This document shows, one piece after another, positions 11,604-24,900 of a stretch of 64,000 bases of DNA. The notes under the pieces were generated by a model. That model saw nothing but the letters and a program-made list of their open reading frames with translations, made no database searches and was not told where the DNA came from. A program made the position numbers and the translations under genes. Source of the DNA: Symsagittifera roscoffensis (taxonomy: Eukaryota; Xenacoelomorpha; Acoela; Convolutidae); the NCBI RefSeq assembly GCF_963678635.1, contig NC_087062.1, positions 19,953,789-20,017,788 on the forward strand, in the 5' to 3' direction. The first letter of the stretch is position 1. Every line of letters begins with the position of its first letter.

Positions 11604-12171
11604 GTTTTTTCATCTTAAAATAGGGTATCACAAACAATCATAAGATATAGGATACTCAGCCTTTTTAGTCCTGAATCATTTAAAAAATATATTTTGAGAA
11701 AAATTAGTTCAGTCTCGAGAAAAACTGTTTTTAAATTTTTTTGCTTTTTGTCTAATATGCATGGGATTTCATGTCTCTCTTTTTGGCTAATATTATGCAA
11801 TTTAGTCAACTTTGGCTGAATTTGTCTGAAATTGAAGGAGCGTCTAAGGATTTGACCGGGGAGTTAATTGGGAGTCAATGCAAGTTTTTGTATGGAAATG
11901 GATTGTATTGATTTATTCAGATCGTACTTAGTTATTCAGTCAAAAAAATTTTTTTTTGTCTTCGGGTAAATTCCAATTATTTTTCCGACCACTGAAGGTC
12001 GATAAAAACTTGTGTGTATCATTTTTTACCAAGGAAAATCAGGTATTACAAACAATCTGCAGATATATCATACCAAAGCGCTTTTAGTCCTGAATCGTTT
12101 TTTAAAAAATTCGAGAAATGTTGCTTCAGTGTCGAGAAAAACCCGTTTGAAATTTTTTGCTTTTTATTTAT
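11604..12171. repeat. Pair of diverged ~150-bp direct repeats (11604-11752 and 12016-12171)
   Basis: Shared blocks in the same order: TATCACAAACAATC / TATTACAAACAATC, AGATATA, TTTTAGTCCTGAATC, TTCAGTNTCGAGAAAAAC and TTTTTTTGCTTTTT. This is a local duplication of non-coding DNA. Confidence 0.75.
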
Positions 12172-12842
12172 GCTAAAATTGGCGTTATACTAGCACAAAA
12201 AGCTTTTGTTTAGGCCGTCTGAAAAAGTTGTTTTCAAAGGTGCTTTAAGCGCTTGTTTGGCAATAAAACTTTTTTGAAAATAAAAAAAGGTGCAAATTGT
12301 TAAAAACAAATAAAAGTTTTGTTGTTCAATTTTTCAGAAGACAACTATGGTCGATTATGATTGAATTAATATTTTTCTTATTTATCGTTTTTCCTCTGAG
12401 CACTCCACTCTCAAAAATGAAAAAATTACGGTTTTATGAATGTGGTTGAAACTTTCTTGTTTTCTTCTGACGTCAAAATATGATTTTTTTGGTTCCATTG
12501 CTTTTCAAGATGTATTGTCTTTTTATATAATCTTCAGTACAAAAGAGATAGAGCAAAGTTTGTATCGCAGTTTAATAGTTTAAAGTAGAAAACAAGCGCT
12601 TTTGGTCAAACTGGCTAATTACAGCGTTGTTTAATGATAACTTTTGGCATCCAACTCGTAATTTCTTTTTTGATGATGCTGTAATTCTTCATATATGAGC
12701 TCTTCTTTCTTATCAAACTTGGTCACAATTTATCAACCAAATAGCATATTGATAGTTTCGAAGTCTGTGCATTAGTAACGATGATGCGTTAGAAACAGCA
12801 AATTACAAGTAATTGAGAATTTTGTGTGATAAATATTTAAAA

Positions 12843-12942
12843 ATGCGAAGAGATAGCTCGCCTTCTGGGCTAGTACCTTGTTTACTTTTGCTGGGCATGT
12901 TTGCTGCGCCTCAGTCATCTGCATCTTGTCCTGAGGCATTCG
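12843..12942 (+). CDS. FN3 gene exon 1: start codon and signal peptide
   Basis: ATG in an AAAAATGC context (A at -3). It encodes a short basic start, a hydrophobic core (LVPCLLLLGMF) and AAPQSSAS, a likely signal-peptidase site. The donor CG|GTAAGA ends the exon in phase 1. A TAAATATTTAAAA stretch lies just upstream, but a TATA box cannot be assigned. Confidence 0.8.
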
Positions 12943-15900
12943 GTAAGAAATCAAATAATTTTCCTTTTCGTGTGCTTCTAGCTTCCAGAAACTTTCCGGC
13001 TTTTTTGCCACCATAGTTCTCTGGTTCAGACTCAATCGAAGCTCGGATAATTTAACCCGTTTCGTGCCAATTATGGACTTCCGGATGTTTTCTAGTTGGA
13101 ATGTTGATTCCAACAGTTGCAGGCAATTTTTGGATCTCTTTAACTATATCCCCCCTCGGGTACCTAGTGACGAAAATCCCCCCTTTTGCAAAAGAGGGAT
13201 ATAGTTAAACAGATCCCAATTTTTTAATTCCACCTGTTCAGATAAGACCTATTAAATTGATATATGATTACTTAGTTTTAAAAAATTTAGTTGAGTCAAA
13301 TGTTTATATTTCAATTACTCGGTTAACTAGAAAAAAAATGTACGAGTTGAAAGATTTATAGAACTTACACAAAATTGAACATTTGCATGTTTTTATTAAG
13401 CTATCGACCAGATAAGTGCGACCAGCTCTTCGATGGAACTCCAGATATGGCACAACTGTTCTGTGGTTCCCAAGAACAACGGTATATCGGTCTACCGACT
13501 GTGGCGCGATGACAACGTGCTAGTGCGAGAGTGGGAGTATAATCCGGTTCGGTCGCCGTGGACCTACACGGACGACGGGGGTTCCATTTTTGGCAAGCGA
13601 GACGGTCTGGAACCAGGTGCCAGTTACAAGTACTCTTTACACTTGGACTCCGGTTCCTCTGTATCAGAATCTTATTTCTGCCTCGGTTAGTTTTGATAGC
13701 TGCGTCTTACTTTCTGAGAACGAGCTGTGTTGTTTGTGGATCTAACTTCTCATTTTGTTCCTCTCTCTTCTCGTTATTAAATCGAAAGCAAGGGTTAAAT
13801 TAATTAATGATGTTGATATTTTTTGTACTCAAATCAAACTTCTTTTCTGAATTGTGCACAAATTCGATGTTTTTCTGTACATGGGATCCAGATATTGGGC
13901 TATAGCGTATTTTACAATTTTCAAGTTGACGTATTTGCCAATTTCAACTCAGATAAAAAGGATTGGAGCATAGTGGTATCATTTTTTTTGCTATTAGTGC
14001 ACTAGGAGCTAAGTTGATGCAGTGGAATGGCATAGAATGTTTTATAATTGAAATTAACCTATGAACTTTGTTTTCAATTGCGGTTTTTTTTGGAGCTCAG
14101 ATTCGTTTTTCGGCCATATCCATATCCATGTTCCAAAGACATTTCCATCATTTTTTTATCGCTGCTAAGCCGGCATGTTTTGACATAAAAATTGGCCTAA
14201 ACAATATTTTATTTTTAATGAAGCTCTAATTGTTGTGGTTTTCTAGATCTTTGATTTCAGTGCCCGCCAATCCTTTCTACGTCACCTCGTATGCCGAAGG
14301 AGATCAACTGGTAGTTTCTGTCGTGCCAGATCCCCTTTATCCCGAGCACTCCTCGGATTTCAAGGTTGAAATTACCGGCTTAAGTCTAATCTGTAAGTAG
14401 TTTCAGTACCCCCATTACTTAAATTATGTTTTACCTATGAGCTATGTTTCTCTCTCTTCTCGTTGCCACCGCCTACTAAGCCACCGCCTACTCATGGCGG
14501 TGGCTTAGTCTTGACTCTTTCGCGGTTTAAAGGTCCCCAACAAGTATACAAGTCGTTGAATGAGGTGGGGGGTTTGAATAAAATTTTTAAATGGTGCTTT
14601 CTGTGAATTTTTTTTGACAATTAGAGAAATTATCTTTTTTCTCAAACTAAAATATAAAACGGGGGGAGAAGACAACTTAAGTCAGTTTAGTTTTTCTGTA
14701 CTTGAATTAACTCAAATTCTTGGGAAAAACTGCCTGAGCACTTTATGCCATAATATGGGAGTTTTGAAACCATGTTTTCGATGACTTCGCAGTTATAAAT
14801 TTTTGAATAAAGAACCAATTTTGGTACAAACTGATTGGATTAATAATAGGTTTAATTGCGTTATTAAGAGCCAATGAAGAGGCTCGAGACTCTGACTTAA
14901 GTCGTGATATTTTTTTCAGGAAAAAAGATTTCTTGCTCGATTTTACGGTTTGACTTTGCTTCCTTTTGAAGTTCAGTTCATTTCCTTTGTTGAAAGGAAG
15001 GCAAACTCCACTATGGAACAGCAAGTTGCGCCAAACGTTTACAGCTTGTGTTAAATCAAATTTCGGCATTTTATGTTGTAAAAATGGCTTTTTTGAATAT
15101 GAAGCAAAACTATTTCATTTGTACACAAATTTGAGAAATTATACCCTTCTAGAATTTTTGGCTCACATTGGAGTCTGATTTTGATATAATTTTTAAATTA
15201 AGTCACTTGTACTTTCGGCTTTGTTTTTGTTGGCCCCTTTTTGTTGAATTTTGGGCCCAAGTTTCGCAAACTAAATTGCACTTATTGATTCGGCTGAAAT
15301 TTCAAGCAAGATTTGTCTTCATCTTTTGTTGCCTAATGTCAACCCAATTTAATGTCGCTGTTGAAAAGAAAACACTTAATTAATTTTTTTTTCGAAAAAG
15401 CCGTTATAGTTATTCACGCTCAATTGTCTTTTTTGCTCTTTTATTTTGTTTTCAATTTCAATTTCAATTAAATTGCTTCACCGATGGCAAATTATGCTCT
15501 GCAAAAACAAAAATGATAGCATGATGCGAAAAAAAAACTTGAATGATTTTTAGTTTCGAAACTGGATTATTTTTTTTAAATTACCCAGCGGATTAAAAAC
15601 TTTGTTGCAATTCAAACAAGAGGATTTTGAAATTCAAACTGTTTTATTGTGATGTTTTTCATTCGAAATTAGAGAATTTTGAATTCAAAAAATAAAGGCG
15701 TTTTTGTTTTTCTTGGACATTTTTTTTGCAACTGTTGGCTATATTTTTAGTACCAATTAATCAGCAATTTTTGAATAAAATTGAGACAAAAATTTTTCTG
15801 TCAAATTAAGGAATCATCAAGAAATTTCTCTGTGTCAATTTTCAGTTTTGTCAAAGGCCATAGTACTTGCACTTAGATTGGATTGTAACTTCCGCTGGGA

Positions 15901-18900
15901 TTGTAATTTCATGAGGCAGTTAGTTATAAAAGACTTTTTTTTCAGATATAAACGCACCTGACACAACGGCCTTGATAAACGTGGGAGCATACATGACAGA
16001 ATACAGTGTGACGGTTAAATCAGTGAGGGGTGCCTGTAGTGGCTTCGCACTTGAACTTCTCAGTGATCCTTACGTAATTACCGCGTATACTGGTGAGAAG
16101 TGTTTTTTTTTGTTTCTGGCTTGATAAAAACTAAAAGTATCCGCAGGTATATTTGTTTGTTGAATTTTGAGCTAATTGACCATATATTAACGAGTTACTC
16201 ATCTAGCTGTTGATTATTAATTTACACTAAAATTTTTCCAATGGTAGCTCCATTTGTCCTTTTCACGCTTTTTAATTTTTCACGCTTTTTATATTAACAT
16301 TGATTTATCCTTCTTATAAAAGTTGTAAATTGTATATTTTCTTGTCAATTTAATTTTTAATTTTTAACGTAAATGACAATTTCATCAAGTAGCAGCATGT
16401 ATTCTCAACCTTGTGCTTATGTAGAAATTACTTGTTTATGATAAAAAAAATTATACGGGAGACTAGAATCGTACAATAATTTATACGAAAAATTGCAATT
16501 TTCTAGGCTGTGATTGAGATTTTTTGTGAGTAGCAAGTTTCATTGCTATTATGGGGCAGCTCAGGTGCTTTGGAAAGTTTGATTAATTTCTTGTTGAGGC
16601 TTGATGTTCCTTCTGTTTTCAGGGTGCTTGAAAAAGTGTATTGTCGTGTATACTCGATCATGTACGATGTACCTAATATTGTACCTATTATTGGTTTATA
16701 CTTACACGGCCAGAGTTTGAAACACCGACAATAACACCTATAATTGTGTCTGCGACCAATCAAAACCAATCAAAGCACGAAAGTTTAAAACTCAAGCTTT
16801 TTTGATTCTAGCGTGAGGTGTGTGAATTGTCAAAACAAAATCAAACCAGAAAACTTTATTTTTCATTAGAAAGTCACTTCTCTGGCCGATCATCAATGAA
16901 AAACATGTGATATCATCGTAGAAACGAATGATTCCCATGTTGTTGTCCTTTTCGTACTTTTTCTCCGTATTTTCATTCTTTCGTATCTTATAGTTTTTTT
17001 AGGCCTCGAAACCCCTCTAGTGGATGTGACAGGGTTGAACAGGAGCTGTATCGAGTACAATGTGACTGCTCAGCACGTGAGCAACTCAAAAGTAGTCTAC
17101 CAACTCTTCAGAAACGACATAATCATTGACGACCAACTCACTACAAATGAGCTGATAAACGCCGACTGCAGTTAGTATCAAATGATTTCGTTATCTTGGG
17201 GGGGGGGGGGGGGGGGATGGGTTAATATTTGAAACCTCCTCGTGCGATAACTCGCACTCACTCCAGCTTCGTCTTATCTTCTATGATGTGAATATTATCA
17301 AAAAAGTTTTTTTTTTCCAAGAAAAAAAGAGAAAATCGGAATCTCTTTAAACAACGCTGCAAGTTTTCTTTTCAGTTGCTCATTACATATGTACTGCATG
17401 GGTAAGTTGCTTGGCATGTATGCAACTTGCGATTATTTGGCATATATGTAATGCTGACATCAAAATCGGAATCAAATATGAGGAAGAATGAAACCAAGAG
17501 ATTGCTAGCAAAAAAGTTTTCATTTTTGCAAAAAAAGTTCTAGAAAGCGATTTGTAAAAACGTGAGCAAAACCATCTGTCGAAATAGCTTCAAAGCAAAA
17601 GTGAGCCTAGGACTTTTAAAAGAGGAGAGAGCAGAGTGGGGTAGATTTTTAAAAAAATTTCATCGAACAATTGCGTTTTGTGCGGTGGTTTATTCACTCT
17701 TAAAATTATTGTAATGGCGCCAACAGTGCTTTTAGAACACTTTACGTTTTGTCGTTCAAAAGCGGATGTCGCATAATAGTCCCAAAGGGTGACATTTATT
17801 TGGTGCTGGTCTAATTACTGCGAGGAACTCCCCTTAAATCTGCTCCGTGTTCATAGTGTTGACGTTTAGGAGGTACAGACAACTCACAAAAAGATAACTT
17901 CGAAAATGGGTAACGCGAAAGGTAGAGATCTGTTGCTGTTTTGAGAACGTGTTTTTTTTCAGGTCTGACTCCAGGTACTGCTTATGACTACAAAGTGACG
18001 GCCTTCTCCACTCCCAACGACTACTGGGTGACTAGTGATCCAGCTTCAGAATGCACTCGTGAGTAAAAAGAAAGAAAGAGACTAATAATTCTCCTGTCAG
18101 AGAAAGTTAAAACGAACAAAGTCACTTGTTGCGGATTTAGGTCTTCTTTTTTATTTTCTTATTTTATGTTTGTATTCGTTTGCCCTCGATTTTTTCAATG
18201 GATGCCTTGGCTTTTGAAACCTGGCTGTGAAACATGAATTTCCTAGCGGAGTTCAAATTTTATTCCGTTTCTTATACAGACCCGAGTTCGGCGACTGATT
18301 TGACTGCTCTGAACTCGACCAACGACAGCGTCAGTCTGAGCTGGGTTCCTGGCAGAGGCGGAGTGCACCTGTACTTCGTGAGCGACGACGTTGGAAACAC
18401 TAACTTCACTTATCGCAGCGACGGAAACCTAAGTCACACACTGTGAGTCAAATGGGGTTGTTTGCGACATAGCCATACGCGCCATAACATTTGAACATTT
18501 ATCTCGTCCCAAACACTTTTTTAGGGAGAGCGAGTGCATAATGGGATAAATAGGATAAATGTTTTCACGAAATACTGGTCCAAATGCGGAAAATTTTAAA
18601 AGAACTGAACTGTTTTATCAGCATGCAAAAATCTGAACATGCAAACGGACGCAACATTTTCAAGTTATTGCAAATTTTCAATCCTTCATCTTCTAATTCT
18701 TTTTTTGAAAACCTTATTATGAAGAATTGCTGAATTTAACGTTTTTTTCGAACAACAGGAGCATGCTATGATTGAAAACTATATTTTTATTTAACTTGAA
18801 AAAACTTGCCTGGAACAGGTCAATTTTTGTGGAATTATTTGATAACTTTATAAAATTTTTTGATATATTTCTCGAATTTCTAAACAGGGTTGGATCTAAG

Positions 18901-21900
18901 ATTTTCTTGCCGTGTTTCGGGAATTTTTGGAAAAATTAGAGTTTAAAACCGAGTTTTTTGTCGCGCGCTCCCCTTCAAAATTAGTATATATATGTGGCGC
19001 CAAAAGTCCGCCTCCACCTAAGTCCGCCCCTTTTTCTTGTAAGAGCGTGCTAAATCAGTTCAGGTAAGTTTCTCAGTATGTAGCCATCAAGCATCTGTCA
19101 TCCATTCGAGCTTATTTGATTACGGCAGGTACCGGCCTTCGGCGCTTTCTGTCACCCTCTGTTGACCTCTGTAAACACAGCCTTGATAAATTTTGCAAAA
19201 TTAAGTTGATAGTTGTTTGAATTTACTGCAATGCAAATCTACGTTTTCAACATGGCGCAGCCAGCAGTCCCAAGTGGGGGGGGATCCACTGCGAATAACT
19301 GAGTTGTAGCCCCCGAAATGCAACGAACCATCGATGCTATGGGAGTTTCAGTTCAACAGACTCCAATGGGGCATGGTCGCGAAACACGGGTTGAACCCTA
19401 AGAATTTTTATTTCGACGCCGCGCTCACGCCAGTGCAAGTCAGCCGACGTAGACAAAGACGGCAAAACCAAGCCGGAAAGCGAGCGAGCCGTGATCTCAA
19501 CCTATACTTGTTCCTGGAGGAAAAGGGAGAAGACAAACTCCATAAGAGGCGGCCGCATCTCGACCTGTCAACGACACGTTACCCTTGGAGTCTAGACGCG
19601 TTCGAAACCGAATTTCAGAAAAAGAGAAACGAAACGTACGAAACATTTCAGCTTCTTTCAAGAAAGCAGCTTATTAATGAATGGCTGGAGCAGTTTCACT
19701 CGGTGATGAGTGGGCGCGCAGCTAGATGTAACTTCGGGAAATTAGAAGGGGACAATTTTGAAGGACGTGTTTATCGTAAACATGAATAACCTCGAAGCAG
19801 CACAAAACGAACTATGCAGATCAACCGATAAAAAAAGACGTGGGGCAGTTGGGTGATTTAAGGATTTCATAATCCAGGAGCAGGAGAGTCAAGGATTTGA
19901 TAATCCACGGGAATTGAAGCACCTCGTCTCCCAACACGGAAGTTCGATAATGTGAGTCAACCCCAGCGATCCAGTGGATTTTTCATGGGACTCTGATAGC
20001 GACGCGCGACTATATGGTAATGGCGATTCGACATAAAAGAAGTAGGAACCATAACGCCTTCCGGGATTATGCGAACAACCGCCTTCCGGGATTATGCGAA
20101 CAACCCTTTGAAGTTGATCGGGACGATGCAGGTGATATTGGAAAACAATGGGTGTAAGGCTGACGCAAGAAAAAAATCATCGGGGGAAATTGACCGTTCA
20201 TCATCGGACGTGACTTGATGGCGCACCTGGGGCTCAAACTGATCCAACAAACACTAGGGGCTCAAGTCATGACCATCAAGGAGGAGCTGCACGGGGATTC
20301 GAGGCAAGAGATAGCACTTGAAATATGGCAGGAACACTTCAGTAAGCAGTTTTCAAATCTAATTTGTAGGATAGAGGAAAGATCAGGAACTGTTACGTGC
20401 AGGCGGAACTTTGAGCGAATCTTACCCCAGTACAACAAAAAAATCGACGAGTACCAATTACATTGCAAGACAAGTTAAATAACGAAACTAAAAAAAAAAC
20501 TGCTAAAGCAGGGCCAGAAAAGTTAGAAGATTGTTCCGACAGTTATTTTGTATCGCCAGCTGTGAAAACAGTAAAAAAAGACGGATTCGTAGAACCAGCG
20601 CTTGAATCAAGAAAACTTAATACAGCTTCACAAAAACAAGTAGCAAACGCCGAATATAGAAGAATTGATATACACCGTCTAGCAAAAGATCAGCGAGAAC
20701 GAACTGGGGGATATATATTTTTTCAACCATGGATCTTTTTTACGCATACGGCCAATTACAATCAGCGAGGATACAAATTAGCAGTGTATTTTTTCACTAG
20801 TAGGGGTGAAGTCAACGGGTACGTAATGTTTAATAACGGGGTTTTACGGGCTTACAACAAGACCAGCCGAGTTCCGGCGAGCAATGGACTGGTTTCTCTC
20901 CAAATTTCCGCACACGCATGCGTTCATAGACAATATTTTTGTGATCACTAAGGGCACAGAAAAAGATTATTTAGGAACAGTCGAGAAAATCTTGAAAAAA
21001 CTGGATAAAGGAAACATGTCGCTGAAACTTACAAAATGCAAATTTGCACGAAAACAATGCGAATGGCTGGAGCACAAAATCGCCACCACGGGAGTAACAC
21101 CCCTTGTGCTGAAAACAGAACCAGTTGAATCGCTAAAACCGCCCGGCTCGTTATCACAGTTGAAGTTTTTCATGCCTTCTACCCATAGCCTATATAAAGG
21201 TTTGCCACCCTCACTGAGTCTTCCGCACCTCTGCGACCATTTTGAGCAAAAATAATGATTATCTTTGGACAGCGGAATGTCAAGCATCATTTGATAAATT
21301 GAAAAAGCAAATCACGAATCTCGTAGAACTCAGACAATTTGATACCCACAAGAACATCAGAACAGTGTGCGACTCAAGCCACCACGGCCTAGGGGCAGTC
21401 CTGGAGCAACTAGGACCCGAGGAGTGGAGGGCAATTTCTTTCACCTCAAGGAGTATAATCAAGGCGAAAAAAATTTCTCTACGATCGAGTTAGAAATGCT
21501 AGACGTTGTATGGAGGGGCAGCTTTTTTTTGCAATTAAAAACTACTCCGAAAAACTCATGTAAACATAGACCATAAAGCGCTTTGTTCACTCTTAAACGG
21601 CAAAATTAAGAAGAACAAAAACATGTTCAGTCGCCTAACACGATAGTTGGGTCGGCTAATTCTGTTCGATTATCAATTTGAGCATAAGTCCGGGGTCAAG
21701 ATTGGCCTGGCGTACTGTTTACCGCTAAATCCTAACATTGAAATTACACCAACCAGCACATGTGATAGTATTTTTACAGTTGTAAAGATCAATTTAATAC
21801 GAAACGCCTTCGGTTTCCTTATTCTAACTCCAGCAATGGACTAAAAATCGAATTTTATAAGCAGTCATCCAATCAGCTTGAAGTATGCAAATTTTAGCCA

Positions 21901-24900
21901 ATTAAAACGCCAGTAGAGGGCGTCGCATCTTGCACGCAAATTTTTACCAATCACAGGCCAGAGGTTTGCATATACCGAAGTTTACGCAAAACGAACGCGA
22001 ATGTAGTCGGTGCTATTAATCATTTAGAAGAACATTGGTCGGAGCCGGAAAACTTGAACTTTCATAATTATAGAAAAATTGATCAAATTTTTCAGAAAAC
22101 TGGAAAAGTTTTTGAAATAAATATCCGATTCCAAACAGTAGTGATGAGAGAAATTGGGAAAGTGAAGAAAGTTCAACATTAGAGGCGGTTAAAAATGGTT
22201 AGAACAACCAAGACTAATGCTATTCTATCCTCATCCTCGGCGTATAAAGGGGAGACAATTCCACCGGTGAACCCTAATTTTTTACGCATGTCTTTTGTTC
22301 CACATGGATACAAAATTGTTAGCAAAATAACTTCCCTTCCAGAGTTATTTTATTTACAATTCGTCGAATCCCAACCCCCGAATGACATCAGAGAGATAAT
22401 TGATCAACAAGATCCCCAATTAAAGGATACAGGTTATGCAAGAAACCGTTACAATACTTAATTACCTAATGATTCTTACGTTAAAGAAAACGTCCCCTGG
22501 ATGGACGAAAAATTAACACTACCCCTGCCATTATGGCAAGACAATTATGTTTGCGGCTGCAAGAGACATCTGATACCCATGCGTGAACGCTCGATCGCCT
22601 TCAATGCCGAAAACTTACCGAATGCAGAGCCGCCGGTAAGAATTTGAATCACTAGTAAGTAAAAATGATATCGGGAGAAAAACTGAACCAAAAGAGTCGA
22701 ATGAATCTGTACAAGTAGATTTTTAGTCGCGGATAAGCTACCTGAAGAAAACAAAGACATGCGTACTTTAAGCAAATAATCGTTTTTCGCGCTGGCTTTC
22801 CGCAATGGTATTTGGTAACAACCTGTCGGACAACTTTCTAGAACTCTTGAAAACTCTCAACGCCACCCACGGCGTGCCCGAAAAAATCAATTAGACCAGA
22901 GAATTAATTTTGTGTCGCACGATGAAAAAATTTTTGAACCGGAGAAGGCATAGTAGTCATAAAAACGCCTGTAAATGATCACCGAGCGGCATGTTGCATA
23001 GAACGTATCATCGGTAGTCTTAAACGCTTAATCTTAACTTGCGCAAAAGAGCAAAACCCTGAACCCTTGGAGAAATTGATGGAAAGTGCCCTCGGCAATT
23101 TACGTTTCTCAAACATGCAACATTGAAACTTTCGCCAATCGAAGCTTACCATGGGCGCGAAATCAAAACAGTGCTACGTAATCTAACAAAAACCCTCTCT
23201 CCAAAATTAAAATTGGTCATGAAAGATAAAAAGAAAAAACGCTTGTTTAATGACATTGACCAAACGGTGCAAGATTTGCCGCATCCAGCGTGCGTTCGAA
23301 TTTAGTCTATGACATAAAGCCAAGAGGCCACTCAAGGACACTAACGGAACAGCAAATCCTCAACCAGGAGAACGAACCAGTTGTACGCAAACCAGGGGTG
23401 AGCGCTGACAACCAGGCACCAGTGCCCTCAGGCAAGCTGTACCAGCAGACCGGGTACCGAAACTTGAATGTATATAGATTGATGGAATCAAAAGTCAAAG
23501 CAAAAAATGCTCATGCGATAACATTAAAAAGTAGCTATTTCATTAGGAAGACGGGAGTTGCGGTAACAACACGGAAAGCGGGCAAAAAAGCCCGGAAAAG
23601 TACCCAAAAACCACCGACTCCACAGGAAGTGAGAAGAAAGTTTGTGAAAAAGGCGACAAAACACGACATACCGTCAAGGTCTAAATCAAGGAAACGCGCG
23701 GGGCAACGACACGATCCTGACAGCGAGTCAGAAAGCGAACAGGACAGTGATAATCTACCATTTATCTCCGCGAAACGGGCGGCGCAACAAAGACTAGCGG
23801 CGGATCCGAAACACTACCAGAAGGAACAACGTTCAGGGGAGCAATAGGATGAAACGAGAAGGGCAGCAGAACACAAAACCGGCGGCGCAAAGAAGACGGC
23901 CCGGGAAGCGGAAAACGACCAGATACGGAGAGGGACGCAAATACGATTCCGGTGGAAGAGACAGCTCCACGGAAGCAAGAAGCAAGGTTACCCAGAGAAA
24001 GGCAAAGCGAGGCAAAGAGAAAGGGGCGAAAGCCACGCCTTGTGTCGCTCTGTAGCCTAGACGTCAGTTGCCAGGATGAGACGGCTTTGCGTCGCAGCGG
24101 ACGAAAGCGGAAGGCCGTCTCAAAAACTGCCAAGTAATGATCGACCACTTCTCTAAAAAAGGGAAAAGGAGAAGAGTAGAGCGAGAGCCAACCTTGTTGA
24201 AAACTTAAATTTCAAACTGGGCCCAGGGAGAGGACTGACCGGCATCTTGTCATAAAACCCATTCTTTATCCCTGAATTAGGTAATCCTTCAAGTATTGAA
24301 AACTATTAGTTCGAATGATACTTGTTCAACGGTATCTCACCAATCTGTAATTTTATCTAATTTCTTTGTCAACATTCCAGCATTTAACAATTGAAGCAGT
24401 ATATTTTTCTTTTCAAATTCAGTCCGTAAAGTTTTCATTTTTCCTATCAGAGTGCGTGTTTCATATGGTGCCAAGCCAATTTATGTAAAATTCTCAGTCT
24501 TTAGCCATCAATCATCTGTCATCCATTGGTGCTAATGTGATTCCGGCAAGTACCGATCTTCGGCACTCTCTGTCACCCTCGGTTGATCTCTGTAAACACT
24601 CTCTCGATAAACTTTGCAAGATAAAATTGATTATTGATTGAATTTACTGCCTTGCAAGGCTACATTTTCAACATTCTAAATATCTATCAGTTCAATAACA
24701 TTACAAATCAAAAGTTAGCATTCTGCAAATAGGCATGTAATATCATTATGGGTCAAAGCCAAGATTGAATGTGAAAATTTCAAAAAAATGGTTACGAAAT
24801 ATCAGAACACTTAAGAAGGAGCGTCGTATCAAATAAGAAAAAGTCTTCAAAAACTAGTATACTCAAATCAATATAGTTGAGGATTTTTTCGACACTGATT

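Larger units (their letters stand above)
2768..12842. other. Repeat-rich intergenic region between divergent TRPC and FN3 genes
   Basis: No convincing coding exon was seen on either strand. The region holds several diverged copies of interspersed repeats, tandem duplications, a tRNA-derived SINE, hAT-like fragments and palindromic AT blocks, which are listed separately. Parts of 2.8-4.9 kb look like unique AT-rich DNA with nothing recognised. Promoters of both flanking genes must lie in or beside this region but cannot be pinpointed. Confidence 0.7.
19062..24673 (+). mobile_element. Degenerate Ty3/Gypsy (Mag-like) LTR retrotransposon
   Basis: Order: truncated 5' LTR, primer-binding site, gag remnant, protease, reverse transcriptase, RNase H, integrase, basic tail, polypurine tract, 3' LTR. 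Every gene is broken by stops and frame changes, and the reverse-transcriptase active-site motif is altered. The two LTRs have diverged visibly, roughly 15-20% by eye, so the insertion is old. It lies sense-oriented inside intron 7 of the FN3 gene. Mag-like assignment rests on the gag and pol motif style and is tentative. Confidence 0.9.

Noticed and set aside
12772-13113. 113-aa minus-strand ORF
   Set aside because: Antisense to exon 1 and intron 1 of the FN3 gene, with no recognisable features.
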